Shown piece by piece: positions 36,198 to 49,272 of a DNA stretch of 64,000 nt. The position numbers and the translations under genes are program-made. Source of the stretch: Medicago truncatula (lineage: Eukaryota > Streptophyta > Magnoliopsida > Fabales > Fabaceae); assembly GCF_003473485.1 (NCBI RefSeq), contig NC_053045.1, positions 55,036,494 through 55,100,493 on the forward strand. The letters run 5' to 3'. The notes under the pieces are model-generated. The model ran no database searches and was not told the origin of the DNA. It saw nothing but the letters and a program-made list of their open reading frames with translations. The stretch's first letter is position 1; each line of letters begins with the position of its first letter.

Positions 36198-39100
36198 ATG
36201 GAAGAGGGCATGGAGTTGCAACTATCCCTTGACAAGCTGCCGATCAAGCGCTTGGATTCCATTGAAGAAAATGGAAATGAACGATTCCCTTTGTAAGCTT
36301 CTTCCTCTCCTCCTTTTTATTTCTCAACTAGTATTGAGAACCTGTGCAACGCTCGGGGAAAAATCCTAGAGTTATGCTATCTCTCATAAGAATGTTGAAC
36401 CCTAATTTCTATTTGTGCTTGGCTTTTTGTAACTCCCTCCGTATTGTTGCAGAGATGTGGATTACGATGAAAAGCGAGTTTCTCTAATCAGGAGAATTGA
36501 CTTCGCTTGGGCCATTGAGAAGGACGAGGAAAAGAAGAAGCAGAAGAAGAGCTCAAAGGAGACAACACCATGGCAATGGCAGGGCATGGTGGAGAATTTG
36601 CAGTTGGCTCATCAGGAGCTCTCTGTTATCATAGATTTCATCAACACTGTGAGTCGCACATGTTTCTTTCTACAATGAATCACCGCTTTTTATGATTTCA
36701 TCTACATTCAGAAATCTTCATGTCAAGTTCAAATTTCTCTCTGCATATCTGTTTGCAACAATGAAGATAATTGCTTGAAGTTATTTGGTTTCTGAAAAAG
36801 GTCTGTAAAAAAGCTCCATTTTTATTTTATCTTTTATAAAAGCTCCATTTGGAACTTGCTCTAAAAGAAAAGAAACAGTGTGTGGCTTAAGAAAATTATG
36901 TTTGTGTCATTCATCCAGGGATGAAATTAAGTGTTGAGAAAATGTCTATGAATGTCAACTTACAATGCTTTGAGAAGTAGCAGTTCCGGGTTCATCAAGA
37001 AATGTATCACTTCATATAGTCTTGATGAATCTATTTGCAAATGACCAAGTTTTTGGCATTATGAGTAGAAACCATGCTTTAGATATTTTTCAAGATTTTT
37101 TTTCCTATGGCCCAGTTCATTATATTGCATGATATGTGCAGACCGACAATAAAGGTATGTTGTTTTGTTGAAATTATTCTGCTTAGGTGGAAACCAACGA
37201 TGCAGTAACTGTGGCTAGCATGACAAGGCCAAAATCATTACCAAATGAAGCTTTGTCCGACCTTGCTGTATCTGCAGCCACCAAGCTTCAATGCTACCGT
37301 GTAAGTACTCTTCTATCTTCTTTTGTAGTTAATTTTTTTAAAAAAAATTACTGTAGTTTGTTTCCAGTTTATTTATGTCCGTAACATTAAGTAAGTTCCC
37401 TTTTCGCTGAATTTATAGCTTGTTTGCTCAAACTAAAAAAATAAAACTGAAAACATGGAGCATATTGAGTCTCTAATAACTTGTCCTTGAGTGACAAGCA
37501 CAATTTGTATGACTTTTATGGGGGACCTGTAATATGCAATAACGTTTTTGTACAAACATTCTTCTGTGCAGCAAGTTGGGAAATATTTCAAGCAATCTGC
37601 CAAGGCTTTTGAACAGCAGGTTGCTCGGGAAGCTAGGTTTTATGGTGCCCTTATCAGGTGATTTTCCATTCTTGTCTTTGAACTTTTATATACCTTTTGG
37701 GCTAATGCTACTGGCAAGAAATTTGAAAACATGGTTAGATCTTACATAACTATATTTCATTGTCCTGTCAAAAAAATAAAAAACTACATTGCATTGCATT
37801 TGGCTATGAAATAATTTAGCACATGCCTCTAATTGTTTCATAACCAGCTTACTTTTGGAGAATGTCTTGTTTCTACCTTACACAACAACTTATCACATTT
37901 CCTGATAAGGGCAGGTTGCAGCAAAACTGGAAAGTAAAACGGCAACGGCAGACATCTTTAGTTCCAGGGAATGAAGGCTTCACTTTTGATCTCTTTGATA
38001 ACTCATATGACCAAGGGGCTATTGTTCGGTCTTCGTCTATGTCCACTGTTCGTGTCAATCACGATGCAGCTGGGATGCTGGCAATAAATGTGTCTCCTGA
38101 GTTATGTCATTCTCTCCAATTTGGTTTTGTCAGTGCACAGCCAGATGATATGCAGAAGAAATCAAATGAAAACCAATCCCACTTACTTGGTGAAGATTGC
38201 TTGGGAGAAACTGGCATAGAATCTTCCAGTGATGAGGAGTGTGTGAAGAAAACACATTCTCTCCTTCGTGATGTACATCAAGCAATTTTCAATGAGCAGG
38301 TAGATTGCTGTGTCTAGTTTGTCCAGTTTTCATGCATAGTGCACAGGGGCGAAGGGTTTCATGAAAATGGGGTCCCAAGAGGAAAAAAATCTTGAATAAC
38401 CAGCTTAGTTTTTATATGCAGCTATCCCATTAATATATATTTGGCTACTCCAAACAATTTTATTGGTTCAAAGAGATATAGGGTCATGTTAACTTGTGGC
38501 CTTAAGGCACAAGTTAAGGATCTAAAAAAAGAATTAAAACATAAGTTTTGTATTGAAAAAATAACTTTTTAAACTTTCAAGACATTGAATGCACGATTTC
38601 CAAAATTAAGTTTCTACATTTGGTTTCTAAACTTGTGCCTTAAGGGCACAAGTTAACATTTCCCAGAGATATAATATTAAAAAAAATATTGATAATTTAT
38701 TTAGTAGAGTCAATTATGGATAAATTTGACTTCTTAAAACTCCATCGAGCTCAACTTTTATAAAAAATTATTTTTTGTTTTTATTTGTTGTCATTTCATT
38801 TTATATAAGTAAAAAATACTGCGAATTTATTTTGCTTATTGATTATGTTTAATACAATAGTTTTAAAATTTATTTTATTTTTTCTTAATATTTAGCCCCC
38901 TCGTAAAAAAATTGCTAGCTTTGCTACTGATAGTGCATCTCCCTGTTTTAATATTGCTGCTTTTACTTGTTCTTCCAGGTGTTTGATCTGGTGAATCGCG
39001 AAGCATTTAACACATCTACCGGTTTCACTCTGACAGGAATAAGGGAAAATTATTTACAATTAAGTTTAGGTCAAGGAACCTCTGTGTACTTATCACTAGT

Positions 39101-40266
39101 GTCCACTGGTCAAGATAATCCTACAGTTGAAGGTGAACTTACCAATAATGCAGATGATAATGCATTTTCACCTTTGGAATCATCTGACGTATTGATGCAT
39201 GATGCCCAACAGAACACCCTTAAGAAGAAAGGGCGGCATTCTAATTCTACCTGTTATGAGATATATATTCAACAGATTTATCACGAGCATATATTTGGAC
39301 GAGGCAGCGAAAAACCAATTTCCTCTGGTAATCGTTTATCTGGTGCACAGGCAAAAGATGGATCATATCTTCTTAGTCATTTTTTTATGTCTTTGGCTCA
39401 TAGGATCTTTTCGACTAAAATTCTCGCAGAGCTGGAAAATGTGGTATTGCTCTTTTGAATTAGACTACAGCTGCTTGTAAAGTAGACATTTTGTTTAATA
39501 TATTTGACATCTGCAGGTCTTCAAGGTCCCATATCTCCAACTGATTTCCAATCCCACATGGCATTCTCGGGGGTCATCATGGACCCTATTCATGGAGGTT
39601 CCTCCCTCTATTCTTCGCGGTTGCCAAGTCAAAACATCAGATTTTGAAAATAATGCTATCAAGCGTCAGTTTTGGACTAAGGTCGTGGTAATCGATGATT
39701 GCATCAGTGTTAAAGCAGAAGGTTCTCCTAATGTGTCTGGTCTGTTCAAGGGAAAGTCTGAGGATACCCACTCAATAAACAAATATGATTGCAACTTAGC
39801 TGATCTTCCTGTAATTATTTTGCAGCAGGTAAGAGTGATCTTAAGAGAAGGATTGCATTAACGTTGCTGATTTACATAAACTTGCAAATCTTACACGTAT
39901 TCATGCATGCTTACTACCTTAATTGAAATCTTACAGGTGGCTAGCCAAATTATTAATTGGCTATATCATGAAGCTCTTATGGTTGGGATAAAGGCAAACC
40001 GGGACTTTTTATGCTTGTCATTTGAGCTGGAGCAGGGTGAAACACTGGGCCTGGTTGCAAATGTGGACCCAAAAGATAGTGATGGTTGTATATCTTGGTC
40101 GTTGGTCATGGAGGATAGTTTTGCGGAGGTGCAAAAGCTTCATACCAACCTCACCGATGGTGCATCTGAATATAGGAAATTCCTAGGTCCCTTGTCTCTT
40201 GAGCTGTTATATGCTACCCTAATAGACTTGATTGCCTTTGTTAGCGGCGGTGGCGGTGGCCAATGA
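36198..40266 (+). CDS. MED17: Mediator of RNA polymerase II transcription subunit 17
   Basis: Eight coding exons: 36198-36292, 36453-36648, 37187-37300, 37572-37657, 37915-38299, 38979-39443, 39517-39828 and 39937-40266. All frames close, giving 660 residues, close to the recalled Arabidopsis MED17 length of about 650. The N-terminus MEEGMELQLSLDKLPIKRLD and the block DEKRVSLIRRIDFAWAIEKD are typical of plant MED17. The mid-region RLQQNWKVKRQR and the C-terminal ILQQVASQIINWLYHEAL and GPLSLELLYATLIDLIAFV also fit. MED17 is the scaffold of the Mediator head module, bridging activators and RNA polymerase II in the nucleus; in plants it also affects miRNA gene transcription. The protein ends in an unusual GGGGGQ. 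The intron between exons 5 and 6 contains nested transposons but its splice sites look normal. Confidence 0.95.
38336..38937. mobile_element. hAT-type element in MED17 intron 5
   Basis: The element is 38344-38929 (586 bp) with 8-bp repeats atagtgca at 38336-38343 and 38930-38937. The left end caggggcgaagg and right end, read inwards as cagtagcaaagc, fit the CAGxGGCGxAGC termini of hAT elements. A second MITE has inserted into it. No transposase is visible. Confidence 0.85.
38472..38673. mobile_element. MULE-type MITE nested inside the hAT element
   Basis: The element is 38481-38664 (184 bp) with perfect 9-bp repeats agagatata at 38472-38480 and 38665-38673. The TIRs are gggtcatgttaacttgtg and, read inwards from the right, gggaaatgttaacttgtg. 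Just inside, each arm holds its own palindrome, cttgtggccttaaggcacaag on the left and cttgtgccttaagggcacaag on the right. The 9-bp duplication points to the Mutator superfamily. Confidence 0.88.
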
Positions 40267-42059
40267 AGTTGTATATACTCTCTTCGGCCTCAAATACATA
40301 GACTTTTTTGCCTATACATTTGAGTTGGAGGCTGTATGAATGTATGTATGTTTTTTCTTGCGTTGTCAAGTTAAAGATCTTCGAGGTCTTTGGGCAACAA
40401 TCAAACATAACCATATATTTACTTTTTTATTTATTAAAATTTCTCATTCTTCGCATCAACTATACTATTCATCGTAACATATTAATCTGTTGGAAATTTT
40501 ATAAGTTGATAGAACTATGTTATTCACAAAGATGGGGGAGTAGAGAGCCTTTGATCTCACATCAAAAGAAAAAAAGAACCTTTGATCTCAGCTAAAACAT
40601 AAAGGTCCACGTGTACTTGTGCAAAGATTTTTTTATCCAAAAACTGAACACTACCTAAACAGTTTTAACTTTTAAGTGATGCTATCAAAAAGTTCTGTCC
40701 TCGATATTTATATAAGTTGAGACAATTTATTCCTTTAAATTTAAGAAATAAAAGCTATTCTCTTAAATTAAAGAATATATATCACTAAATTCAGTAATTT
40801 CTAAAATTTCCTATCATAATTTTAAATTTTAAAGGTTATATTTTGTAATTATGCAGTATGAATTTATTCAAGAAAAAATTGTCTCTTATTGATGGTTGGT
40901 ATTTTTAGTTTTTATTTTTTTATTTTTATGAATTATCTTATTGATGTCCTTTAATTTAAATTATTAAAATTTCGAATTTTTTTTTAAACAAAACCATATG
41001 AACTCTACAATTTCAAGTAGGTTATTTTTCTTGTTAATCAAAAAGTAACTATCTTCATATAAAATAAAGAATTAATTTGAGCACGAAGTTGCTCATAGAA
41101 AATCAAATCCGGATCATGATCACATCAAGAATTAGCAAAATGCTTATTACTTATTTTTTTTGTTGGATGAAGTAAAATGCTTATGACTTGTTTGGGATAC
41201 AAAATCAAGTATTTCAAAGGAAGCAAAATCATAATAATCTTGTCAAAAAAGTCACAAAATCAAAATAATTATTTCAGACAAAAACAAAAAATAACTACAC
41301 AAAGATTCGAATGCTACCTAAATAGGAAAAGAATCTTCGTTGCATCAAATATTAATTTTATTTTTCATTGTAATACTAATAAAATGGAACCTTAGAAAAG
41401 TAGTAGCGTAACGTAACTTAACAACTCTCTCTGATATACCTTGGAAGTGATTGTCCTCTTAGTTTGGTACTCTTTCTGAACAAAAACACAACGCTTACGC
41501 ATGTCACATGCGTAACCCTCTTCTCTGTTTTTTCCTTTCTTTCAATCAAATTCAAATCGAAGGTTCACTCTTTCAACAAAATCATTTCAAGATTCACCAT
41601 CCTTTGCCCCCTTCCTCCAACTGGGTTCCCTCCAATTTCGAGTAATGCTTCCTCAGTTTCGCTAGATTCTTATTCAAATCCCAATTCGTATTCTTTTTTT
41701 TTTTTTTGAATTTTTTTTTAATTATTATCTGAAAAGTTTTGTAGGTTATGATGATTCCTAGGTTGAGTTTTTAATGTTTAGCGATGATTTCTATGCCTTA
41801 GATTGAAATTTATCCATGAAGTATTAGCTGGATTCTGGATAATTGGGAAGTTTTATACTATAGATCACTTTATAATTCTTTGAGAGATTCAATTTTTTTT
41901 TTCTGGGTTTTGGAGATCAAAGATTTTTATTTGTTAATTTGCAGAAAAATGATTGCTTTTGTCACATAATTGTTTGGTTAGTTTTCGGGGTTTCGGGTTT
42001 GAGTGATTTTTGTTGTTGGAACTTGGTGGGTTGTTTGTGTAATAATCAGTTGCATTGCA
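40267..42059. other. MED17 3' flank and leader region of the TMEM128-like gene
   Basis: No further gene is visible. From about 41570 the sequence becomes CT-rich and leader-like. A possible leader intron runs from about 41642 to the ttaatttgcag at 41944, but its donor is weak. Open frames at 40308-40595 and 41177-41395 are unsupported. Confidence 0.4.
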
Positions 42060-43526
42060 ATGTCTGGGGGAACACCTGTTGGGGCAGGTGGTTTAATGAG
42101 GCAGAGACATAGCCAGGGTTATGCTAGTAGTGGTGATGACTTGGAAGACGATGCATGTTCGAGGCAGCGTGCTTTTCTGCCTCCGAGTCCTCCTAAAAAG
42201 ACATGGATTGAGCTGCTCGAAAATTTTCTTTGGCTTGCTTCAGCTGCTTTTATTCTATACTTTGGTGATCAGCATTCCAATTTCATATATCTCCTGTGCC
42301 ATGACGATCGTATTAGAAGGTAACAATATTCCAAGTTCACTTTAATGTGTAACGGTTTTTTTAGTTGTATTTATAAACGGCTGCTGCTAGTTAATTTGTC
42401 TCGATGTTCATTTATTTATGGCTTTTCTTTATTGTACCAAAGATAGTAGCAGGAATTTGTTTGTTTAGGTGTTTAGGAACATGTTGAATATTTTAGTTAT
42501 ATAGAGCTGCTTAACTGTTATAGTCTTGCGTTACTTATAAGTTGAATGTCTTACCAACTGTGAAGCTCCCAGCATTGCGAGCTATCAACGTTGGCGGATG
42601 TGTAAGAATAATTGTCGACATTCATTTATAACACGACAAAAAAAATTAAAGGGAAACCAAAACATTATACTATGTATAGATTAAGATAAACAGTATCCGA
42701 CGGATGATATGAGTTATCAGCTTGACATAATGTTTACCATGTATACATTAAGATAAACAGTATCCGACGGATGTTTTGAAGTGAATCGGTGGATATATGT
42801 ACCTTCCCTCTTTCCTATTATATAAGTACCCGGTTTGGTGAAGTATAAGATGAGTGTTTCCGTACCTGTTTGACGATATCAAAATTTGAAATAATGAAGG
42901 AATCTTCTAATTTATTGTTGTCGTGATGCTTAGAGATCTAATGCTTGACTTTATATCAATATCGGAGTTTTCATAATCTTCTCCTTAGTTCTATTGCAGA
43001 CTGCCTCTATATCTTGGGATGATCGGTATTGGGTTGAACACATTGATTTTCGTTTATACAACTATCTTGGCTTGGAGCGTTCGAAGGTTTGATGAAAAAT
43101 GGGGATTAATGAAATGGGAAATAACAAGTATCACAGTGTTGCCATTCGCCACTGGATTTGGAATCACCTCTTTTTGCTTGTAAGAAACAAACTCTCATCT
43201 ATTTTTATTTCAATTGCATTTAACATATAAGCATGTCCCTGTTTTGCTTACTCCCTATCTTTGGCATCTCTAGGTTCACCTTTGCTTTGTGGCCAATTTG
43301 GAGTTTCTTGACGATTCCTCTTCTGGTATGTATCAACAATAATTTTTTTCCACTTGCTATGTTTTATTACTTGTTTTGTTTACCACCAAAAGTTGAAATT
43401 GTGATAATAATGTTATCCTCTTATGTTGTGCAGTTTACACTATTCATGGCATGCATGGTAGTAATCCCTTATCTCATTTTTGGGATTCTTGGCCGGCCTC
43501 AGAATGATGAATTCCGTACAGATTAA
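42060..43526 (+). CDS. TMEM128-like four-helix membrane protein
   Basis: Four exons: 42060-42319, 43000-43179, 43274-43325 and 43434-43526; 194 residues. A polar N-terminus (MSGGTPVGAGGLMRQRHSQG) with an SGDDLEDD acidic patch is followed by four hydrophobic segments: about residues 53-70 (FLWLASAAFILYFG), 90-112 (GMIGIGLNTLIFVYTTILAW), 130-150 (TVLPFATGFGITSFCLFTFA) and 160-180 (LFTLFMACMVVIPYLIFGIL). The order and spacing match the eukaryotic TMEM128 family, which is annotated in plants as transmembrane protein 128 homologue. It is predicted to sit in the ER or endomembranes; no biochemical function is established. The start is the first ATG giving the conserved N-terminus. Confidence 0.85.
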
Positions 43527-46500
43527 GCTTTTTCACAGTTTGGTTGAGGAATAGTACTGACTTAGATAAAGAGTTTCTAACATACACCAATGGTTGATTG
43601 GTAGCTTTGTTATGTGGTTTGAAGTTTTGTCTCAAATTAGCATGACCTAAACTGGTACTAACAGTAAGAACTAAAATTCTTTTTATCCTTACAATTACAT
43701 CTGTGTTGAGTGATGGTAACGCGGCTGGTCTTAGTTGCTACAGGTAGAGAGATATAGGACTTGTTTGTTGGTAGATAAAAGTGTTTAGCTTTATCAATTG
43801 GATGCCTTCAGTTTGATGATATCATAACACAATTTCACATTTTCTTGTTATGCATGTTTATTTATCGCCGCCTCCAACCTTTTTTATTTAATGTCTGTTT
43901 GATTCATCTCAAAGCATAACTGTTTCAAACGAAATGATAGAGAAATTATTGTGTTCTAATTCATGGACCAAAGTTCGCCATACTTGTCTGATACCTCAGT
44001 CAATTCTTTTACTTGTGAGGAACTTAAACAACAGAACGTGAATTGTAAAGTTTTAGCTACCCTTAGTGCAGAATGGCTCTTGTTTTAAATCTTGAAGAGG
44101 CAATTATTTAGCCAGTTTTTAAGACTCGGATTAGCTTGATATCAATAAGCACTTATGAAAAAAATACATTAAAAGAATGTTTAATGACAGCTTTTTAAAG
44201 CAAGTTTTTCTATGGTTTACACCTTTCTGGATTTGGCATGGCACTAAATTAGTCTCTTTAGTGGCATTTTTTAGGATGCTTGAAAGTTGTATGTTGATGA
44301 ATGAACCATTTTTTTTTTGCTACTAGTTGATGAATGCACCGACATGATTCGAACCAAACTAATAGTAAATAATAAGTGTATGTTTGATTACATCTGAAGT
44401 AACGCTTGTTAGAAACCTGTCAATGAATCAATTGTTACAGACCAATTCTCTTTTGTTTTCCGAGAGGAAGTAACTTGGTTGTTTGGATCAAATTATTATA
44501 GAGAAATATTATTTTTTGGAGTGAGTAGAATTGACTTTTAAGTGAAGTGAAAATCGATACCGGTAGTTTTTATATAATGAGGTATGTAGTTCACAAAGGA
44601 CTAATGCGTTATGATTAAATAAGATAAAGAATTCCTGGTGATTGTTTGTATGGTACTAAATACACATTAATTCTTTTGTTCAAATTTTATTAAAATAAAA
44701 TTATTTTCAAAATCAATTCTATCAAACAAAAACAAAATGGATTATCTCAACCCACTTTAGGGCAGAGCCTAAATAGAGAATATACCAACCAGTTGAATTT
44801 GTATTTTTGCGACATTTCATGTTACCTTGAAATGATGGGGGAGTTGCAAAAGGGGAATGAAATATTGAATGGTGAAGCCTGAGCCACAAATAAGTTACCA
44901 TTGATAGTACACAACCATCTCTTGTCCCCAGCCAGAGGGATATGAGAATGACATATTTCCACTTCAATACATCAATATCAACTTCAATAAAAGGGAAAGT
45001 AGTTTGCTTGATTGATCCTTCTCATCTTTAGTGCTCACCAAATTTGTGCATACCATTATTAGTATACATTGAATTTTTTTAAATGGATATTGCTTTGGTG
45101 AAATGGATAGCTAAATATGATTGTGACTAATTAAGTTCATCTACGTAGTCTCCACCCTACTTCATTTATTGACAAACCTCTAGTTTTTTTTTTTTTTTTT
45201 TTTTAAGGGTGGGTGTGACATAGACAGATATTAACCATAAGTTGAATAATGCATGTTTTTGAAGAGTGCAGTGCACATGCCTTACGTTTGATGTGTTTTT
45301 ATAGTATATGTCTAACTCCACTAATAAGTTCAAATGAAACATACAATATGGTATGTTATGGTTATACATGAAATATTCATTGAAGTTTCTTGATTTGACC
45401 CACCATTGCTAAATGCTAGAATTTCAACTATCTAACTAATAATCTAAGCAAAACTATATATTTTTCTTTCTTTCATTAAGTTATATCAGGTAGAGATAAA
45501 TTGTAATTACTAATTACTCTACTGTATTAACTTACTTATGTGTCAAAGAAAGTCATTCATGATGAACAAAATGTTACTGAAAAGTGGGGTTTAATCAATA
45601 TCATATTCTAGTTGCCGATTTGTCTCAAACTTTATATGAGTTTCTGTAGGTCCATTTTAATTACGTCATGTAACTGGAATTATTGCTTCAAATGAGAATA
45701 TAAAAAAGAGATTGTCTGCTTAATGGCCATGGAGTTTGAAAGATTAGATTACACTTTGCTTATAAAGTCTTAAAGAGCTATAACATATGACAAGGAGTAT
45801 CCAGCTGGAAAGGTAGTATTTCATGTCAAGCATACATGAGGAATGAAATGAAATCCCATTGATGTGGAAAAGTATGGCACACTCTATAGATACGTATCTT
45901 TTAAAATAAGATATTTTGATGCATCCATATGTCATTAGTTATTAGTAGTTGAGATTTAGGTCACTATTGGATTGGAGTAGTTGCAGATTTTGGAAAAATT
46001 AGCAAGCTAAATACTTCAGCTTCCAAGTGCAAATAGGATTATAAAGTGCCCCTTTTCGCTAAATATTTAATAGGATTAATATCAAGTGTTAAACTCAATT
46101 GATTAATTAGTTTGAATTAAAGATGGATCGTTTGAAGAACTCGAGTTTAATTTCATTTTGAACATTATGTATCTCTATCTCTCATTTACCTTTTAATCTT
46201 TATGATTAATATGCATTTCAAAATCAAATGACACCTTATTTAACATCAAAATTTTGATGTCAAACTACCATTTCTCTAAAAGAACAAAAAAGTAACGTGA
46301 CTTCCCATCGTTGTACCCCAATGGTAGGACCTCTAGCAAATTTGCAATGAGAGCAAACACACTTTGTGCATGATCATTCATAGGAGACCACGCCCATGAA
46401 ATTCTTAAATTCCATTCACAAGCATCAGTTAAAATCTCCTAGTCTCAGATTCTAATATTCATGATGAAAAGATAAAAAACAGTTTAACACTATGTGCTTA

Positions 46501-46670
46501 GTTAAACCCTATGAAGCACAAACATTATTCTTTGATGTCTGATACCAAAACGATACGACACCTATGATAACAGTAAAATATGTCATTATCTCAAATTATT
46601 ATCCGTGTCGGAGTATCAGTATCCGTGTCATGTCCGATTGTGTTTGGGTCCATGCTTCATAGGTTAAACC
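46501..46670. mobile_element. Small MITE with ctatgaagca TIRs
   Basis: The element is 46509-46662 (154 bp). TIR ctatgaagca is present at both ends and flanked by perfect 8-bp repeats gttaaacc at 46501-46508 and 46663-46670. The interior includes atccgtgtcggagtatcag and atccgtgtcatgtccg. The size and termini fit a tiny non-autonomous DNA transposon, of hAT or MULE type judging by the 8-bp (possibly 9-bp) duplication. Confidence 0.75.
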
Positions 46671-47028
46671 TTCATTTCTCTTAATTGAGGTATCCAGTTC
46701 TACTTGCAACATTACTTTATAATTTTGAAGCTAATGTGATTAAGCTCACTTATCAACTTGCTACTATAATGTTATTTATACCGATACTGATGTTGGTTCT
46801 CGTCAATTAAAAAGGGTAAAGTTGGGATTAAATACTATATTGTCGAGAAATAATGGAATGCAATCTTATTATTAAAAGAGATTCACTTATTCAGTAATTT
46901 TATTACAACAATATGTTAATATTTTTTAATTAATTGACAATAAGCTTGATGCTTTTCATAGTGATAATTCATAAATGACTTAAACAAAAAAGGCATTGCA
47001 ATTGAAACTAAAATACGCAACAAATGGA

Positions 47029-47055
47029 CCCCTCTCCCCCCACCCCCCCCTCCCC
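47029..47055 (-). other. C-rich tract with G-quadruplex potential on the minus strand
   Basis: Nearly pure C with single A or T interruptions: runs of 4, 6, 8 and 4 C. The minus strand therefore has four or more G-runs of at least three with one-base loops. It is isolated in strongly AT-rich DNA and no gene is near. Confidence 0.8.
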
Positions 47056-49272
47056 ACCAAATTCTAAGCAAATTATTCATTTAGAAAAGGAAATCAAATG
47101 GCAAAATCATATATGTATGAATGAGTATGTAGTATATTAATGTTGATATCCCAGTTATGAATAAATGATAGTCCAATCAGAAAAAGAATAATTATGAGTA
47201 CAGCAGGGAGGAAAGGAAAGGAAAGGCAAGCAAGTATATGTTCTTAGTAACTTAGCAGTAAATTGTAAACCCTTCAACATGGACCATTTCTAATCATATA
47301 TATATATGCATAGAATGATAGGACACCAACCAAAGCACCACCAGCACGGCTAATCCATCAGAACTACCCAAGTTGCCCTTTTGGGTCAAGCAAAAATACC
47401 TGCAAAATCTTGTATTCTATTGATTTATTTATAAAAATATGTCAACAACTTTCCATATCCAACATTTTTGTGTTAACCCTCGGATTTTCAAAAGAAAGGG
47501 TCATGATAAGTTGAAGTTCGACTGACAAGTAAAGTATAATAAAAAATTATTTCATCCAACATTTTATTCACAGAAAAAAGTGAATTTGGTATAATTTAAA
47601 AGTACACTTTTAAAAGAGTAAATAGACATCCCTCAAAAAAAAAAAAAAAGACATTTTTTGAAGTAATAATAGACATATTAGTCTTTGAATTATAATAGTC
47701 CGTCAACTTGTCTCAATATTTGCAAGATAACAATTTAATTCCTTAAATTGAAAAATATACGTCACTAGTTTTCTTGACAAAAAAAAAATCGCTTTAATTT
47801 TTCTTCAAATATTTCACCACTATATCTTTGTTTGCTTTGATGGACTAAGAGAATATTTAAGTCATTGTGTATATAATTTTTTGGTGCTTGAAATATGACA
47901 AATAACATGTCGTTTGATTTGTATATATAGTTTTGAAATGCAGGTAAATTGTAGAAAATAAAAAGTAATTGAGAAATATTGATTAAGAAGCTTCTATAAT
48001 GCATCCACGAAGGATAATGATACATTGCTTTCTAAACTAATAAATTAATAACATTTTTTAATTAAAAAATTATTTGTCGGCTTCTATATTTAAAAAAAAA
48101 AAAAATTATAAGTTAAAACATCATTTTATTGTTTATAAGTATTATAGTATTTTTTTTTTACGTTCTATTTAAAAAATATTTAATATTCATTTTTAAAGCA
48201 AAAAATATTTTATATACATTATTATGAGTAATAAAAAATTAGATGAAAAATATGATTTCGCTGACACTATGCATAGATAATATTAGTTATTATAAATTTT
48301 TAAATGATAGAAAATAATTTTTTTCAATCAAAAAATTATTTAACTATTAATTTAAAGATCAAATGTATCATTATATATCAAATCAATTCAATGATAATAG
48401 AAACTCTCTACGGAGAAATATATACCGTGTAATATTCTTTTTATCAAGATATTTATTACCATTCTGTAATAAAATAAAAATAAAAATAATGATTATAAAG
48501 TTAATGTATACGAATTAAATTATTAATTACCTACATCAACTTTTAAACTACATTATTTTTTCATGTTCAAAGACTTTTTTCTTAAAAGGTGGGCCATATT
48601 AAATTGTTATGAATATTGGTATGTCATACTATTGTCTATTCTTCCATTGGTTTTAGTTAGTTTTTTGCATTTGTCCTAATGTTCAAACACAAAGCACTCA
48701 ATGTAGTAGTTGTTGTATTTTGTTATTAGAGTTTTGACTTCCCATCCCAAAGCCCTTCACCCTCCGAACAAAACATTAGCTATCCTCCAAAAAAAAAAAA
48801 CCCAACTTTGTCAAATGTTCTTCTTTTCCACAATCTTCAAGCTCTCATCTTTTAATCCTTTCACTTTTCAATTTTCTATTTTTACCCTCTCTTCTCTTGC
48901 TCAACTCACACTCTTATTATGCCTTTGAGTTGATGGGCCCTAAATTCCACTGAATTTTCATTCTTAGAATCAAAAGAGTATCTTTACCTCTTTCAGTGCT
49001 TACCCTTTGTTCCCAATTTCCTGCTGTATCGCATTTAAGGTTTTTTTTATTTTTTTTTTATTTTTTTTTACCTTTTTTTAACTCTGAAGATAAGATTTAG
49101 GGCATTTCATTTTTTGGCAATTTTCAATTTGGAGTTTTTATTTGATTCCCCACATGGGTTTTCTATATGAGAATTGATTCTCTAAAATTTTGTATTGGGT
49201 ATGGTGTTTGGGGGATAAAGACTTGATTTTTGAGTTTTTTTTGTTTTGCTTGAATCATTGCATCAAAGGAAG

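Larger units (their letters stand above)
43527..49272. other. Long gene-poor spacer
   Basis: No supported gene. It holds a MITE end at 44690-44730, a T-run at about 45184-45204, a small inverted-repeat element at 46509-46662 and a C-rich tract at 47029-47055. One minus-strand stretch at 44833-44968 has exon-like character and ends at a good donor, but no family was recognised. From about 48700 the sequence becomes pyrimidine-rich and is probably promoter or leader of the F-box/kelch gene. Confidence 0.45.

Noticed and set aside
36433-36445. ctccctccgt in MED17 intron 1 as a Stowaway terminus
   Set aside because: No inverted partner and no TA duplication are nearby; it overlaps the polypyrimidine tract before the acceptor and is probably chance.
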